Assembly: GCF_009709615.1 (NCBI RefSeq)
Contig: NZ_WJYA01000004.1
Location: 744,001 to 808,000, forward strand
Length of the DNA stretch: 64,000 nt
Direction of reading: 5' to 3'
DNA from: Winogradskyella ouciana
GTDB lineage: Bacteria; Bacteroidota; Bacteroidia; Flavobacteriales; Flavobacteriaceae
Position numbers and translations under genes: made by a program. Position 1 is the first letter of the stretch; each line of letters opens with the position of its first letter. The notes under the pieces were generated by a model. It searched no databases and was not told where the DNA came from. It saw nothing but the letters and a program-made list of their open reading frames with translations. Below are positions 23,624 through 33,817 of the stretch, piece by piece.

Positions 23624-24178
23624 ATGAAGTTTTTAGATAGATTTTTAAGAGATTGGCGAATTAAAAAAACTGAACCTTATGTAGAGCAAGGTGATAAAGT
23701 TTTAGACATTGGGTGTTTTGACGCAACTTTATTTGAAAAATTATCAATGAAGCCCATCGGAGAAAGTCTAGGTTTAGACCCCTTGCTAAAAAGGACAATA
23801 ACTGGTAAAAACTATGCATTGTTAAAAGGTAAATTTCCTGAAGATTTGCCTAAAGGCAAAAAATTTAATTGTATTACAATGTTGGCCGTGTTAGAACATA
23901 TTCCAAAAGAAGAACAATCTAAGTTAAGCAACTATTGTTATAAGTATTTAGAATCTAAAGGACGTATTATTATTACCGTGCCTTCTCCATTTGTAGATCA
24001 TATCCTTTGGGTTTTATCTAAACTGAGATTAATTGATGGCATGTCTCTAGAGGAACATTATGGATTTAAGGCAAAAGACACACCCAAACTGTTTGACAAA
24101 AATCAATTTAAACTATTGAACCATCACACGTTTCAACTGGGTCTAAATAATTTGTTTGTTTTTGAGAAAATAGGCTAA
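23624..24178 (+). CDS. Class I SAM-dependent methyltransferase
   Basis: 184 residues. Motif I is VLDIGCFDATLFEKL (about residues 26-40), the acidic second strand is SLGLDPL, and the MLAVLEHIP motif follows, as in Methyltransf_11/23 proteins. It is the left edge of the polysaccharide cluster and is convergent with a GT2 gene 3 bases away. The substrate is not evident; sugar or lipid-linked intermediates are possible from context. Confidence 0.85.
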   Translation: MKFLDRFLRDWRIKKTEPYVEQGDKVLDIGCFDATLFEKLSMKPIGESLGLDPLLKRTITGKNYALLKGKFPEDLPKGKKFNCITMLAVLEHIPKEEQSKLSNYCYKYLESKGRIIITVPSPFVDHILWVLSKLRLIDGMSLEEHYGFKAKDTPKLFDKNQFKLLNHHTFQLGLNNLFVFEKIG

Positions 24179-24181
24179 GCG

Positions 24182-25333
24182 TTATTTTTTTAAGCCTAAG
24201 ACACTAAAAAACAAACTAAACAGAATGGTTTGAATACCGAGTTGTAGCAAAGTTATTGCAGGTATAATAATTCGTAAGGTTGTGCTCGTATCCAATGATC
24301 CATAATTTGTATCACTCCAAACGGACAAGCCTTTAAAGCTCAAAAACAGACCAATAAGCAGAAGGCAAAAACCGATAATTAAACCTTTCTCAAGGTTAAT
24401 GATTTTAAAAAGTTTGTTATAACGTTTAGACTTCGGTAACAACTCATTTTCTACAGCAAAAATCTTGGTTAGACCATAAAATATAATGAATTGAAAACCT
24501 ACCAATAGAAATGCAGATGTATATGATAATGTGTGTACGTCTAGTGTAATTCCACTAAACTCTATAGGATTTATGATGAGTAATATGGATAAGATTAAAC
24601 CGATTAAAGCCAATAGGATTCCAGGATAGAGAAAAAGCCAATTGGGCGCGTAGAGCATTAAAAAACGCAAATGCCTCCAGCCATCACTCCATGTTTTTAA
24701 ATGTGGTTTTCGGCTTCGTCCATCTTTTTTTAGTGTTGTTGGTACTTCGGTAATTGACAAATTGTTCAATCTAGATTTTACCACCATTTCTGAAGCAAAC
24801 TCCATTCCAGAGGTTTTTAAATTCATTTTTTGATATGCAGCTTTTGAAAAGCCTCTTAAGCCACAATGAAAATCATTGATTTTAATTTTAAAGAACAATT
24901 TTCCGATAAAAGACAATACAGGATTGCCAAGATATTTGTGCAAAAAAGGCATGGCATCCTTTTCAATACCACCTTTAAAACGATTGCCCATTACCAAATC
25001 AAATCCGTCGCGCAATTTATTGAGATATGGCATAAGATTGCTGAAATCATAACTATCGTCTGCGTCTCCCATAATGATATAAGTTCCGCTAGCAGCTTCA
25101 ATACCTGTTTTTAATGCGCTTCCATAGCCTTTTTGTGCGGCGTGTACAACTTTAGCATTTAGATTTTCAGCAATTGCAATTGAACTATCTGTACTGCCGT
25201 TATCGGCAATGACAATTTCCCCATTAATTTCGTTGGCCTTGAAAAATGATTGCGCTTTTTTTATGCAAATAGCTAAGGTTTCTGCCTCGTTTAGGCATGG
25301 CATTACTATTGAAAGCTCAGGATTTTTGATCAC
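24182..25333 (-). CDS. GT2 glycosyltransferase with C-terminal membrane segments
   Basis: 383 residues, start GTG. The GT-A domain (about 1-230) has IVMPCLNEAETL, IADNGSTDSS and the GDADDSYDF metal motif, as in dolichyl-phosphate-mannose synthase-like enzymes. Four hydrophobic segments follow in the last 150 residues. Proteins of this kind transfer a hexose to polyprenyl phosphate at the inner membrane. It overlaps the upstream membrane-protein gene by 17 bases, so the two are coupled. Confidence 0.9.
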   Translation of the reverse strand: MIKNPELSIVMPCLNEAETLAICIKKAQSFFKANEINGEIVIADNGSTDSSIAIAENLNAKVVHAAQKGYGSALKTGIEAASGTYIIMGDADDSYDFSNLMPYLNKLRDGFDLVMGNRFKGGIEKDAMPFLHKYLGNPVLSFIGKLFFKIKINDFHCGLRGFSKAAYQKMNLKTSGMEFASEMVVKSRLNNLSITEVPTTLKKDGRSRKPHLKTWSDGWRHLRFLMLYAPNWLFLYPGILLALIGLILSILLIINPIEFSGITLDVHTLSYTSAFLLVGFQFIIFYGLTKIFAVENELLPKSKRYNKLFKIINLEKGLIIGFCLLLIGLFLSFKGLSVWSDTNYGSLDTSTTLRIIIPAITLLQLGIQTILFSLFFSVLGLKK

Positions 25334-26627
25334 GTTTAGTAAGGTTGTAGATGCTAATAAACAACAAAAATATTAAAGCATAATTATAAAACAGATAGCG
25401 TTGTATGGAATGTGCTGCAAAAGCAATAAACATAGCATTAGATAGTATTAGAGACGATAAAAGAAATATGATGGCATATTTCTTTCTATGGTTAAGAAAT
25501 GTTTTTATAAGGCTATAAAAAAACATTATAACTACAAACCACAGCAATAATTGGGATTTAAAACCATATGTAAGGTTTGCGTAAAATAATTTCAACCACT
25601 CCTTAAAGTTGTTTAAAATTAAAACCTTGGTAAATGCTTTACAGGCTTCTTCAGTTTTAAAAAAGGAATAAGCAGATTTTTTGCTTGTATCCCAGTTTTT
25701 AATTTCTGGCTGATTAAAATAGTACGACGTACCTATTACCCTAAGGGTTTGATTACATATTTTAGGCAAATTATCATGAAAAAATTTATAAGATTCTTGC
25801 GTAGAGTAATCTGGTTTTGGCAATAGATTCTTATGTGCCAAAGTATCGTAACTTGTTTTTAAAATTTCCTGATAGTCTTTGTTTTTGAAGAGTTTGTAAT
25901 CGTCCTTGGCTGAAAGATAAATTGGAGCGGTAGAAGCGCTAGTATATCCTAGAGGTGTAGGTTTAAAGAACCCATCTTTAAGTTTGTGGTATGTTCTTTC
26001 GGAAAGGCTGGCAATGAGCATTATACCACAAAACATTAATACATTTAAAAGATGTTTTTTTTGAAATATTTCTTTTCTGTACATCAAAAAATAAGTACCA
26101 GCGAAAATAAGCGTGGAAATAATGAATTGACTTCTAATGGAAACCAGAAGGAGATAAGCAATTAAATAATACTTAATATAATGACCCTTTTTGTTAAATA
26201 GAACTTCCATACCTAAGGCTATGAATAAAAGGTATAATCCGTACCCTAAACCTTCAGAACATAGGTTATTGGCAATGCTCAATGGTGGAAAAAAGGGAAA
26301 GAGCAATATGATGAGTAAGGGAAACTTTAAAAGATTATTGAGTTGAAATAGTCTAGAGATCCTTGTGAAAAAAAGGTGGACACCAAAAAGACTAAATACA
26401 GCATGAAATGCAACAACGGCAACATCAAAATAAGTTCCAAAAACGGTATTAAAAACCTTAAAAAAAATCACATAACCCATTTGCCTAAAGGGCATCGCAT
26501 TTAGATAGCTGTAGGTGTCTGGAGAATAAATGGGTTCATTGTATAAGCAATATAGAACTACAATTAGGTAGGCCACGAGTAATAAATATTTTTCTGGGCC
26601 TGGGTTTTTGTAATTGAATCTGAGCAT
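25317..26627 (-). CDS. Multi-pass membrane protein of the polysaccharide cluster
   Basis: 436 residues with about ten hydrophobic segments and one large soluble loop (roughly residues 215-345). Near the first helix is EPIYSPDTYSYLNAMPFRQ, an acidic loop reminiscent of the first periplasmic loop of GT-C-type transferases. It could be a GT-C glycosyltransferase or a polymerase; the sequence does not decide. It is coupled to the GT2 gene downstream. Confidence 0.7.
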   Translation of the reverse strand: MLRFNYKNPGPEKYLLLVAYLIVVLYCLYNEPIYSPDTYSYLNAMPFRQMGYVIFFKVFNTVFGTYFDVAVVAFHAVFSLFGVHLFFTRISRLFQLNNLLKFPLLIILLFPFFPPLSIANNLCSEGLGYGLYLLFIALGMEVLFNKKGHYIKYYLIAYLLLVSIRSQFIISTLIFAGTYFLMYRKEIFQKKHLLNVLMFCGIMLIASLSERTYHKLKDGFFKPTPLGYTSASTAPIYLSAKDDYKLFKNKDYQEILKTSYDTLAHKNLLPKPDYSTQESYKFFHDNLPKICNQTLRVIGTSYYFNQPEIKNWDTSKKSAYSFFKTEEACKAFTKVLILNNFKEWLKLFYANLTYGFKSQLLLWFVVIMFFYSLIKTFLNHRKKYAIIFLLSSLILSNAMFIAFAAHSIQRYLFYNYALIFLLFISIYNLTKRDQKS

Positions 26628-26688
26628 TGTAAGGCTTAAAACTTAAATGTAAAAATAGAAAAAGTATTGGGTTAAAATTCTTAGTTTT

Positions 26689-27423
26689 TTATTTCTCTGC
26701 AATAATATAGGTGCTAATGCCAAAAGGAAATTTGAAATATTTTAATATTTTATTTTCCAAGTTTAATAACATTAAAAGGGGTTTGTTTAACACTCCAATA
26801 TGATAAAGGTCGCCCTTAGTTTGTTTTAGCTTCTTGGTTAAGAAAAGCTTGTTTATTTTTCTGATTATATACAGCGGAATAAATAAAGTTATGTTCCAAT
26901 ATCCAGATTTTTTAATCTTTAGATGACATTTTATGGCCATTTTAGTAAGTTTATTTTCGGTATACCTTCTAAAATGCATATTAACGACATCATGGTTACT
27001 CCACAAATTCATAAATGCTGGTACGAAAACATAGAGTTTACCATTTTCTTTAAGGTTTTGCTTCCAATTTTTTAAAGCATCATTGTCATTTTCAATGTGT
27101 TCTAGACAGTCTGATGCTATTATAATATCAAAATCTTGATTTAGTGCAATGTTTTCACCTGACATTACAAAACAGTTATTGAGGTTATTTTTACGGCAAT
27201 TTTCTATGGCTTCTTCACTAATATCAATACCATATAAATTCTTTTTGTCGAAACCGTTTTTCACCAATTGCATTAATAATAAACCAGAGGAGCATCCTAC
27301 ATCAAGAATTTTACTGTTCTTATTTTCGTTTTTCAGTAATTGAATAATAAAATTTCTTCTAGATTTGAACCAGAAATGAGAATCTTCTAACTCGTGGTAT
27401 TTTTTTTCGTAGTCTTTATCCAT
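26689..27423 (-). CDS. Class I SAM-dependent methyltransferase
   Basis: 244 residues. Motif I is ILDVGCSSGLLLMQL, the second strand ends LYGIDIS, and the middle part has IIASDCLEHIEND, as in Methyltransf_23 proteins of polysaccharide and glycolipid clusters. The start FWFKSRRNFI is typical of this subgroup. It is divergent from the large membrane protein at 27568. The substrate is unknown. Confidence 0.85.
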   Translation of the reverse strand: MDKDYEKKYHELEDSHFWFKSRRNFIIQLLKNENKNSKILDVGCSSGLLLMQLVKNGFDKKNLYGIDISEEAIENCRKNNLNNCFVMSGENIALNQDFDIIIASDCLEHIENDNDALKNWKQNLKENGKLYVFVPAFMNLWSNHDVVNMHFRRYTENKLTKMAIKCHLKIKKSGYWNITLFIPLYIIRKINKLFLTKKLKQTKGDLYHIGVLNKPLLMLLNLENKILKYFKFPFGISTYIIAEK

Positions 27424-27567
27424 TGAATTGGGTAGAATATGTAAATATCATAAACAGATTTCTTATAGCATATTTTTTTAGCATTAAAATTTAGATAATG
27501 TATATGGCAATGGTTGTAAGTCTTAATTCTTGATGCTTAAACTTATATTAGCAATAAACTTATAGGA

Positions 27568-29334
27568 ATGAAAATGACACGTTTTCTTAAAAATGATCTA
27601 TATGTTACAATTGTCATTATTGTATTCATACAGGTTATTCTTATGTTTCAAGGGTTTGATATTTGTGACGATGGATTTGTGTTAACTTTTTATCAGCAGA
27701 TATTTTCTAACCCTGAAAGTGTGGAATATAATTTTCTATATTGGTTTTCAGGTGTGTTGGGTGGTCTCTGGCACCAACTTAATGAAGACGGAGGTATTAT
27801 TTGGTTTAGAGTCTTGGGTATTGTTACGAACACGTCAACCTTTATCTTGAGTTTTGAGATTCTAAAAAAATACATGCCTAGACCATTCTTGATTTTTAGT
27901 CTCTTAATGGTGCTATTTGTTAACGATTATGGTTTTTTAACCTTTTACCATAACCAAATCACTTCTCTTTTAACGGTATTGATGGTATATTTTTTGAGTA
28001 AAGGACTATTGAACCAAAAATATAAGTTGTTAATCATAGTTGGATTTATTTTCGTCTTAAACGGAATGACTCGACTTCCTAACTTTATTTTAATTAGTCT
28101 TTTCCTGGGTATTCCCGTTTATTTCTACTTAGAAAATGTAGAATATAAATCGATGTTAAAACCAATTGGGTTTTCAGTTTTAGGTGTGTTTTTAGGTTTT
28201 TTCTTCGTTTATCTCTTTCTTTCTATTAGCGGACAGCTTCACGTTATGGAAAATGCACTTTTTACGATGATGGATGTTGGTAACACGGAGGGCAGTGCAC
28301 ATAATTTTAAATCGGTGATTAAGGCGCAATATTATAATCATTATAACATAGTAATCGCCTTTTTTCAATTTGCAGGACTATTTTTAATAACCACCATTAC
28401 ATTAATAATTGTAAAAAGACGCAAGTATTTACTGTATTTAATAGCCATGTTTTTTGGTGGCTTGTTAGTGTATTGGTTTCAGAGAAATGGTATCTTTTCA
28501 ATTTATACACTGGCTTATATAGGTTCAATTTGGACTTTGTTTTCAAAAAGATTCAATACGGAAATTAGAATAATTGCCCTTATGGCATTTATAATGCTTG
28601 CTACAATGACCTTGGGTTCTGGAGGTGGTATAAAAAATAGTGGCTATATGACGATATGGCTAGGTTTTCCATTGTTCTATTTTGTACTTCAAATTATAGT
28701 TAAAAAGATTATGTCATCAACGGAATTGACCAAACAAGACTTTAACGCTGAAAAGAAGTCATTGGCAGTTTCAAAACTATTAGTGTACGCTTTAACAATT
28801 TCTTTTTTAACCTTTAAAGCTTATAATATATCTAACGGTGCATATTTTGACAGTGGTAGTAGGTTGGATAAGACTTTTGCAATAAATAGCAAAAAAGCAA
28901 AGTACATTTATACTACTGAAGCCAGAGCAAAAATAGTAAACAACTTGTTAGCAAATTTAGAGCATTATGTAGAACCTGGTGATTATCTATTCGCCTATGA
29001 TCATATACCTATGGTGCATTATTTAACTAGTACATTACCATATACTTATAATCCTTGGCCTGGGATTTATGATCATTATTCTTTTAAAAAGAAAATAGAA
29101 AAAGCTGAAACTGAAATAGATGAATTGCCAATAGTGGTTGTTCAAAAGTTTGAAACAATTATTGAATTTTCTGAACCAATACCAGAATATATGGTCCCTG
29201 AAAAAAACAATTCCATTTTGCACGGAAGAAAATCCATAGAGTTAATGAATGATTTTTTAAAAAGAAACTATTACGAAGAAGTTTGGAGTGATAATTATTT
29301 CAGTATCTACAAATCAGATAGGGCAAATAATTGA
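27568..29334 (+). CDS. Large multi-pass membrane protein, possible GT-C transferase
   Basis: 588 residues with about eleven hydrophobic segments followed by a soluble C-terminal domain of some 170 residues. The first loop contains FDICDDGFVLTFYQQI, where paired acidic residues follow the first helix as in GT-C enzymes that use polyprenyl-linked donors. A GT2 gene of the type that makes such donors follows 45 bases downstream, so the two may act in sequence. The role is inferred. A second ATG at 27574 is an equally possible start. Confidence 0.72.
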   Translation: MKMTRFLKNDLYVTIVIIVFIQVILMFQGFDICDDGFVLTFYQQIFSNPESVEYNFLYWFSGVLGGLWHQLNEDGGIIWFRVLGIVTNTSTFILSFEILKKYMPRPFLIFSLLMVLFVNDYGFLTFYHNQITSLLTVLMVYFLSKGLLNQKYKLLIIVGFIFVLNGMTRLPNFILISLFLGIPVYFYLENVEYKSMLKPIGFSVLGVFLGFFFVYLFLSISGQLHVMENALFTMMDVGNTEGSAHNFKSVIKAQYYNHYNIVIAFFQFAGLFLITTITLIIVKRRKYLLYLIAMFFGGLLVYWFQRNGIFSIYTLAYIGSIWTLFSKRFNTEIRIIALMAFIMLATMTLGSGGGIKNSGYMTIWLGFPLFYFVLQIIVKKIMSSTELTKQDFNAEKKSLAVSKLLVYALTISFLTFKAYNISNGAYFDSGSRLDKTFAINSKKAKYIYTTEARAKIVNNLLANLEHYVEPGDYLFAYDHIPMVHYLTSTLPYTYNPWPGIYDHYSFKKKIEKAETEIDELPIVVVQKFETIIEFSEPIPEYMVPEKNNSILHGRKSIELMNDFLKRNYYEEVWSDNYFSIYKSDRANN

Positions 29335-29379
29335 GTTGACTGATTTCTTTTATCTTAGCACATATACTTAATCGATACA

Positions 29380-30333
29380 ATGGCAAATAATATTATATCT
29401 GTAATAATTCCTGTTTATAATGAAGCTGAGAACCTCTCGGAGCTATATGATAGAATAAAAAAAACGCTTGGATCTATAACAGATAGTTATCAGATTATAT
29501 TTGTGAACGATGGTAGTAAAGATGATTCTTTAATTAAAATTTTATCCATAGCTGAAGATAACCCTAAGGTATTTTATCTCAGTCTTAGTAGGAATTTCGG
29601 CCATCAAATAGCGGTCTCGGCTGGCTTAGAGCATTGCGATGCAGAATGTACCGTTATTATAGATGCAGATTTACAAGACCCTCCGGAATTAATTTCAGAA
29701 TTGTATACAAAGTATACCGAAGGTTTTGATGTAGTATATGCAAAACGAAATAAACGAGAGGGTGAATCTTTTCTTAAAAAATTCACGGCAAAACTTTACT
29801 ATAGATTATTAAAACGATGGGTGTCTTTTGACATTCCATTAGATGCAGGTGATTTTAGATTGATTTCAAGAAAAGTTGTCAAGGCTATTAACAAAATGCC
29901 TGAGCAGAATAAGTTTTTAAGAGCCCAAATAGCTTGGCTAGGCTTTAAACAAACTCATGTTTTTTTTAATAGGGAGACCAGAAAGCATGGTAAAAGTGGT
30001 TACTCGTATGGTAAAATGTTGCGATTAGCTTTTGATGGTATTACGGGTTTCTCAGACAAACCACTTTTATTTGTTAGTCGTTTGGGTTTTGTAATTTCAA
30101 TTTTCTCTTTCCTTTTGATTATTTATGCGGTCTTTTCTCACTACATTCTCCAAGTGACCATTACAGGTTGGACGTCATTACTGATAAGTACAGCGTTTAT
30201 TGGTGGAATTCAGTTGCTTTCAATTGGAGTAATAGGTGAATATGTCAGCAGAATTAATTCTAATGTAAAAGGACGACCTTTATATATCTTAGATTCTACT
30301 AACATTGGTGTTGAAGAAAATAACAATTCATAA
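29380..30333 (+). CDS. Polyprenyl-phosphate GT2 glycosyltransferase (GtrB/DPM-like)
   Basis: 317 residues. The GT-A domain has SVIIPVYNEAENL, VNDGSKDDS, IIDADLQDPPELI and RETRKHGKSGYS, the hallmark set of bactoprenol glucosyl/mannosyl transferases, and two C-terminal membrane helices (about 235-255 and 265-290). It would charge undecaprenyl phosphate with a single sugar at the inner face of the membrane. The preceding membrane protein is a plausible user of the product. Confidence 0.92.
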   Translation: MANNIISVIIPVYNEAENLSELYDRIKKTLGSITDSYQIIFVNDGSKDDSLIKILSIAEDNPKVFYLSLSRNFGHQIAVSAGLEHCDAECTVIIDADLQDPPELISELYTKYTEGFDVVYAKRNKREGESFLKKFTAKLYYRLLKRWVSFDIPLDAGDFRLISRKVVKAINKMPEQNKFLRAQIAWLGFKQTHVFFNRETRKHGKSGYSYGKMLRLAFDGITGFSDKPLLFVSRLGFVISIFSFLLIIYAVFSHYILQVTITGWTSLLISTAFIGGIQLLSIGVIGEYVSRINSNVKGRPLYILDSTNIGVEENNNS

Positions 30334-30381
30334 GCTTATATCTTTTAGGTAAATACTTTAAAATTTGTACTTTCACACCAA

Positions 30382-31377
30382 GTGAATTCTAAATTTTTTG
30401 AAACTATTTACACGGTTAAAACATATACATTTACTTGTAAAAGCATCTGGGATAATTTCGTCTCTATAAGTAACCAAGACACTTTTCTCTTTCATAGGGA
30501 TTTTATGGATTACCATAGTGATAGGTTTCAAGACTATTCTCTTATGATATTTAAAAAGGATAAGTTAGTGGCACTTTTACCAGCCAATAGGATTGGTAAT
30601 AAGGTGTACTCCCACCAAGGCTTGAGTTATGGCGGATTGATTTACAAAAAAGATTTAAAATCTGAAGAGATTATTGAGACCTTTAAGGCAATATTAAAAT
30701 TTCTAAATGAAAATGATATTGTCAGGTTTATTCTAAAGGAAATCCCGAACATTTATTTGCATAACACTACTAACAACCCTTCAACTTACTTATGTTTTAA
30801 AACTCAGGCCAAATTGGTAAGAACCGATATGCATTCTGTAGTAGATTTACAATTTAAGTCTTATTCCAATAGCAGAAAAGAGGGTTTAAAAAGAGGACAG
30901 AAGCACAACCTAATAGTAAAAGAAACGAATAGTTTTGATGACTTTTGGAGTACTATTTTAACTCCCAATTTAAAATCAAAACACGGTGTGGAGCCTGTGC
31001 ATAGTCTAGAGGAAATAGGTCTTTTAAAGTCTAGATTCCCAAAAAATATAAGGCAATTCAATGTGTTCTATAATGATGAGCTCGTTGGTGGCACCACAAT
31101 TTTTGAAACCGAAAATGTTGCACATTGTCAATATATTTCAGGAAATTCTGATAAGAATGAATTGGGTAGTTTAGATTTTTTGCATATTCATTTATTGGAT
31201 AATGTTTATATGGACAAAAAATATTTCAGTTTTGGAACATCTAATATCGAATCCGGACAAAAAATAAACAAAGGACTGCAATTCTGGAAAGAAGGTTTTG
31301 GTGCGCGTTCAATAACCCAAGCGTTTTACAATATTGAAACAGAAAACTATAAACTTTTAGAGGATGTTTTTATATGA
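30382..31377 (+). CDS. FemAB-like GNAT acyltransferase in the sugar cluster
   Basis: 331 residues, start GTG. The C-terminal half (FNVFYNDELVGGTTIFETENVAHCQYISGNSD, then LDFLHIHLLD and INKGLQFWKEGFGA) fits the FemAB/GNAT-type acyltransferase fold used in polysaccharide clusters, and the N-terminal half contains a second related segment (FHRDFMDYHSDRF, LMIFKKDKLVALLPA). Its stop overlaps the start of the sugar aminotransferase by 4 bases, which suggests that it acylates the amino group that enzyme installs. That role is inference; no hexapeptide-repeat FdtC-type acetyltransferase is present here. Confidence 0.75.
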   Translation: MNSKFFETIYTVKTYTFTCKSIWDNFVSISNQDTFLFHRDFMDYHSDRFQDYSLMIFKKDKLVALLPANRIGNKVYSHQGLSYGGLIYKKDLKSEEIIETFKAILKFLNENDIVRFILKEIPNIYLHNTTNNPSTYLCFKTQAKLVRTDMHSVVDLQFKSYSNSRKEGLKRGQKHNLIVKETNSFDDFWSTILTPNLKSKHGVEPVHSLEEIGLLKSRFPKNIRQFNVFYNDELVGGTTIFETENVAHCQYISGNSDKNELGSLDFLHIHLLDNVYMDKKYFSFGTSNIESGQKINKGLQFWKEGFGARSITQAFYNIETENYKLLEDVFI

Positions 31378-32498
31378 TTAAATTTTTAGATCTTCATAAA
31401 ATAAACAATAGATTTCGCGATGAACTAGAAGCCTCGTTCAGTAGCTCGTTGGATGCTTCTCATTTTATATTAGGAGATAATGTTTCAAAGTTCGAAAATG
31501 AGTTTGCCCAATACTGTGGCACTGAATACTGTGTGGGTACGGCAAGTGGGTTAGATGCACTGACACTAATATTAAAAGGCTATATAGAAATTGGAAAACT
31601 CAACAAGGGTGATAAGGTTATTGTGCCAGCCAATACGTTTATCGCTACAATTCTATCCATATTACATGCGGATTTAGAACCCGTTTTAGTAGAACCTAAT
31701 CCTGAGACTTACAATCTTTCAGTTGAGGAAACAGAAATAGCTATAACTAAAGATGTTAAGGCAATTATTATGGTACACCTATATGGTCAGTTAGCTGATG
31801 TTGAAGGCCTAAAGCTACTATCTAAGAAACACAATTTGCTGTTAATTGAAGATGCTGCCCAGGCGCATGGTGCAGTGGCAAGTTCCAAAAATCAAAAACT
31901 AAATTCCAAAACTATAAAAGCTGGTAAATTAGGGCATGCCGCTGCCTTTAGTTTTTATCCGAGTAAAAATTTAGGAGCTTTGGGTGATGGTGGTGCTGTG
32001 ACAACAAACGATTCGGATTTATACGATGCCATTGCTTTGTTGAGAAATTATGGTAGCAGTGTGAAATATAGCCATGAAATCATTGGCTTTAATAGTAGAT
32101 TGGATGATCTACAAGCTGCTTTTTTGAGTGTAAAACTAAAGTCTTTAGATGCAGATAATCAAAAAAGAAGAACTGTTGCAATGCAATACCTTAATGGAAT
32201 TAACAATCCTAAAATTAAACTACCGTTTTATAATGAGACAGATAGCCATGTCTTTTATGCATTTGTGGTCGAAGTAAAGGATAGAGAAGAGTTTATAAAA
32301 TTCTTAAATCAAAATAATATTGAATGGTTAATCCATTATCCTATTCCACCACATAAGCAAAAAGCACTTCATCGATTTTCTCATTTAAATCTGCCTATTA
32401 CTGAGCAAATCCATAAAAGAATTATAAGTTTGCCTATAAGCCCAATTATAACTGATAATGAGGTGCAAACTGTAATTAAAGTTCTTAATACTTACTAA
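31374..32498 (+). CDS. FdtB-like sugar aminotransferase (DegT/DnrJ/EryC1/StrS family)
   Basis: 374 residues. The PLP-binding lysine is Lys198 in FSFYPSKNLGALGDGG; EDAAQAHGA and GFNSRLDDLQAAFL are the other family signatures. With the FdtA-type ketoisomerase encoded at 37386 it fits synthesis of dTDP-3-amino-3,6-dideoxyhexose: FdtA shifts the keto group to C3 and this enzyme transaminates it using glutamate. The 4-base overlap with the acyltransferase gene and contact with the flippase gene place it in one operon. Confidence 0.9.
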   Translation: MIKFLDLHKINNRFRDELEASFSSSLDASHFILGDNVSKFENEFAQYCGTEYCVGTASGLDALTLILKGYIEIGKLNKGDKVIVPANTFIATILSILHADLEPVLVEPNPETYNLSVEETEIAITKDVKAIIMVHLYGQLADVEGLKLLSKKHNLLLIEDAAQAHGAVASSKNQKLNSKTIKAGKLGHAAAFSFYPSKNLGALGDGGAVTTNDSDLYDAIALLRNYGSSVKYSHEIIGFNSRLDDLQAAFLSVKLKSLDADNQKRRTVAMQYLNGINNPKIKLPFYNETDSHVFYAFVVEVKDREEFIKFLNQNNIEWLIHYPIPPHKQKALHRFSHLNLPITEQIHKRIISLPISPIITDNEVQTVIKVLNTY

Positions 32499-33806
32499 TT
32501 GAAAAAGTTTTTCTATTACATAAACAATAAAGTTCTGATAAAAGCAGCCAACTTAAATACTGCCAATATTAGTATTAAGATTATTGCAGGTATAATTATT
32601 ACTAAGTTCATCACCATTTTTATTGGTCCGGAGGGTATGGCCCTTATTGGAAATCTAAGAAATTTTTTGAGCACCATACAATCTATTGCCATAGCAGGTC
32701 TTTATGATGGTGTTGTTAAACTAATAGATAAGTGCAAGAACAATTTTACTGAGCTTACGAGCACATTATCTACAGTCTTTTATTTTGGCTTTTTTTCGTC
32801 AATTCTTTTAGCGTTTCTATGTTATTATAATGCCGAATATATTAACGGTTTAATATTTCTAAACAATAACTATACTTACGTTATTGAGACCATGGCTCTT
32901 GTTTTGCCATTCTATGCCTTAAATATGTTTGTGTTCTCAATAATGAATGGCTTTTCTAAGTATAGAATCTTATTGGTCATCAATATTATTGGCCAGATTT
33001 TGGGACTGTTAGTCACGCTGCTTTTAATTAAACAAGAAAACATTGATGGTGCATTGATTGCTGTTGTTATTACACCAGCATTGAGTCTGTTGATTACCAT
33101 TGTGGGTATTGCATTTAGGAAAAGCTTTATGTCTAGCATAAACATTACTAACATTAAATTTTCTGTACTCAAAAATTTAAGCCCTTTTATGATCATGGCA
33201 TTGGTGTCCTCAATAGCATTGCCAATTGTTTATATCATAATCAGAAACTATCTCATTGCTGAAATTGGTATTAAGGAAGCCGGTTATTGGACAGCCGTAA
33301 CGCGTGTGTCGGATTATTATTTAATGTTTATTAATTCGTTGATGGCACTCTATATTTTACCTCGTTTTTCAGAAATTAATACACGTGAGGAATTTAGAAA
33401 AGAAGTATTTAGCTTTTATAAGACTGTGCTTCCAATCTTTGCTGTTCTGCTAGGTGTTATTTATTTAAGCAGAAGCCTGTTGGTAAATCTTTTGTTCACC
33501 GAAGAGTTTAGACCTGTAGAAGACTTATTTGGATATCAAATTTTAGGAGATTTTATTCGTGTAATGTCCATGGTTATAGCTTATCAATTTTTGGCCAAAA
33601 AGATGTTTGCCCATTTTATTATTATCGAAGTGTTTTTATTCATTATAATGTATGTGTCTAGTGTTTACCTCATTGATATCTTTGGGTTAAAAGGTGCAGT
33701 TATGGGACATTGTCTGAGCTATTTTATGCATTTTGGGATTATATTGCTCATTTTTGGCAGTTCTCTGTTTGGTGTAATCAATGACAAAGGAATAGATGAC
33801 TTTTAA
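32499..33806 (+). CDS. Wzx-type oligosaccharide flippase, copy 1
   Basis: 435 residues, start TTG directly after the aminotransferase stop. About twelve membrane helices in the MATE/polysaccharide-exporter pattern, with IKEAGYWTAVTRVSDYY, FRKEVFSFYKTVLPIF and LGDFIRVMSMVIAYQFLAKK. This is the O-antigen translocase (WzxE-like) branch, which moves lipid-linked repeat units across the inner membrane. The gene immediately downstream is a paralogue sharing the same blocks. Two flippases in tandem are unusual. Confidence 0.9.
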   Translation: MKKFFYYINNKVLIKAANLNTANISIKIIAGIIITKFITIFIGPEGMALIGNLRNFLSTIQSIAIAGLYDGVVKLIDKCKNNFTELTSTLSTVFYFGFFSSILLAFLCYYNAEYINGLIFLNNNYTYVIETMALVLPFYALNMFVFSIMNGFSKYRILLVINIIGQILGLLVTLLLIKQENIDGALIAVVITPALSLLITIVGIAFRKSFMSSINITNIKFSVLKNLSPFMIMALVSSIALPIVYIIIRNYLIAEIGIKEAGYWTAVTRVSDYYLMFINSLMALYILPRFSEINTREEFRKEVFSFYKTVLPIFAVLLGVIYLSRSLLVNLLFTEEFRPVEDLFGYQILGDFIRVMSMVIAYQFLAKKMFAHFIIIEVFLFIIMYVSSVYLIDIFGLKGAVMGHCLSYFMHFGIILLIFGSSLFGVINDKGIDDF

Positions 33807-33817
33807 AACAGTAACTC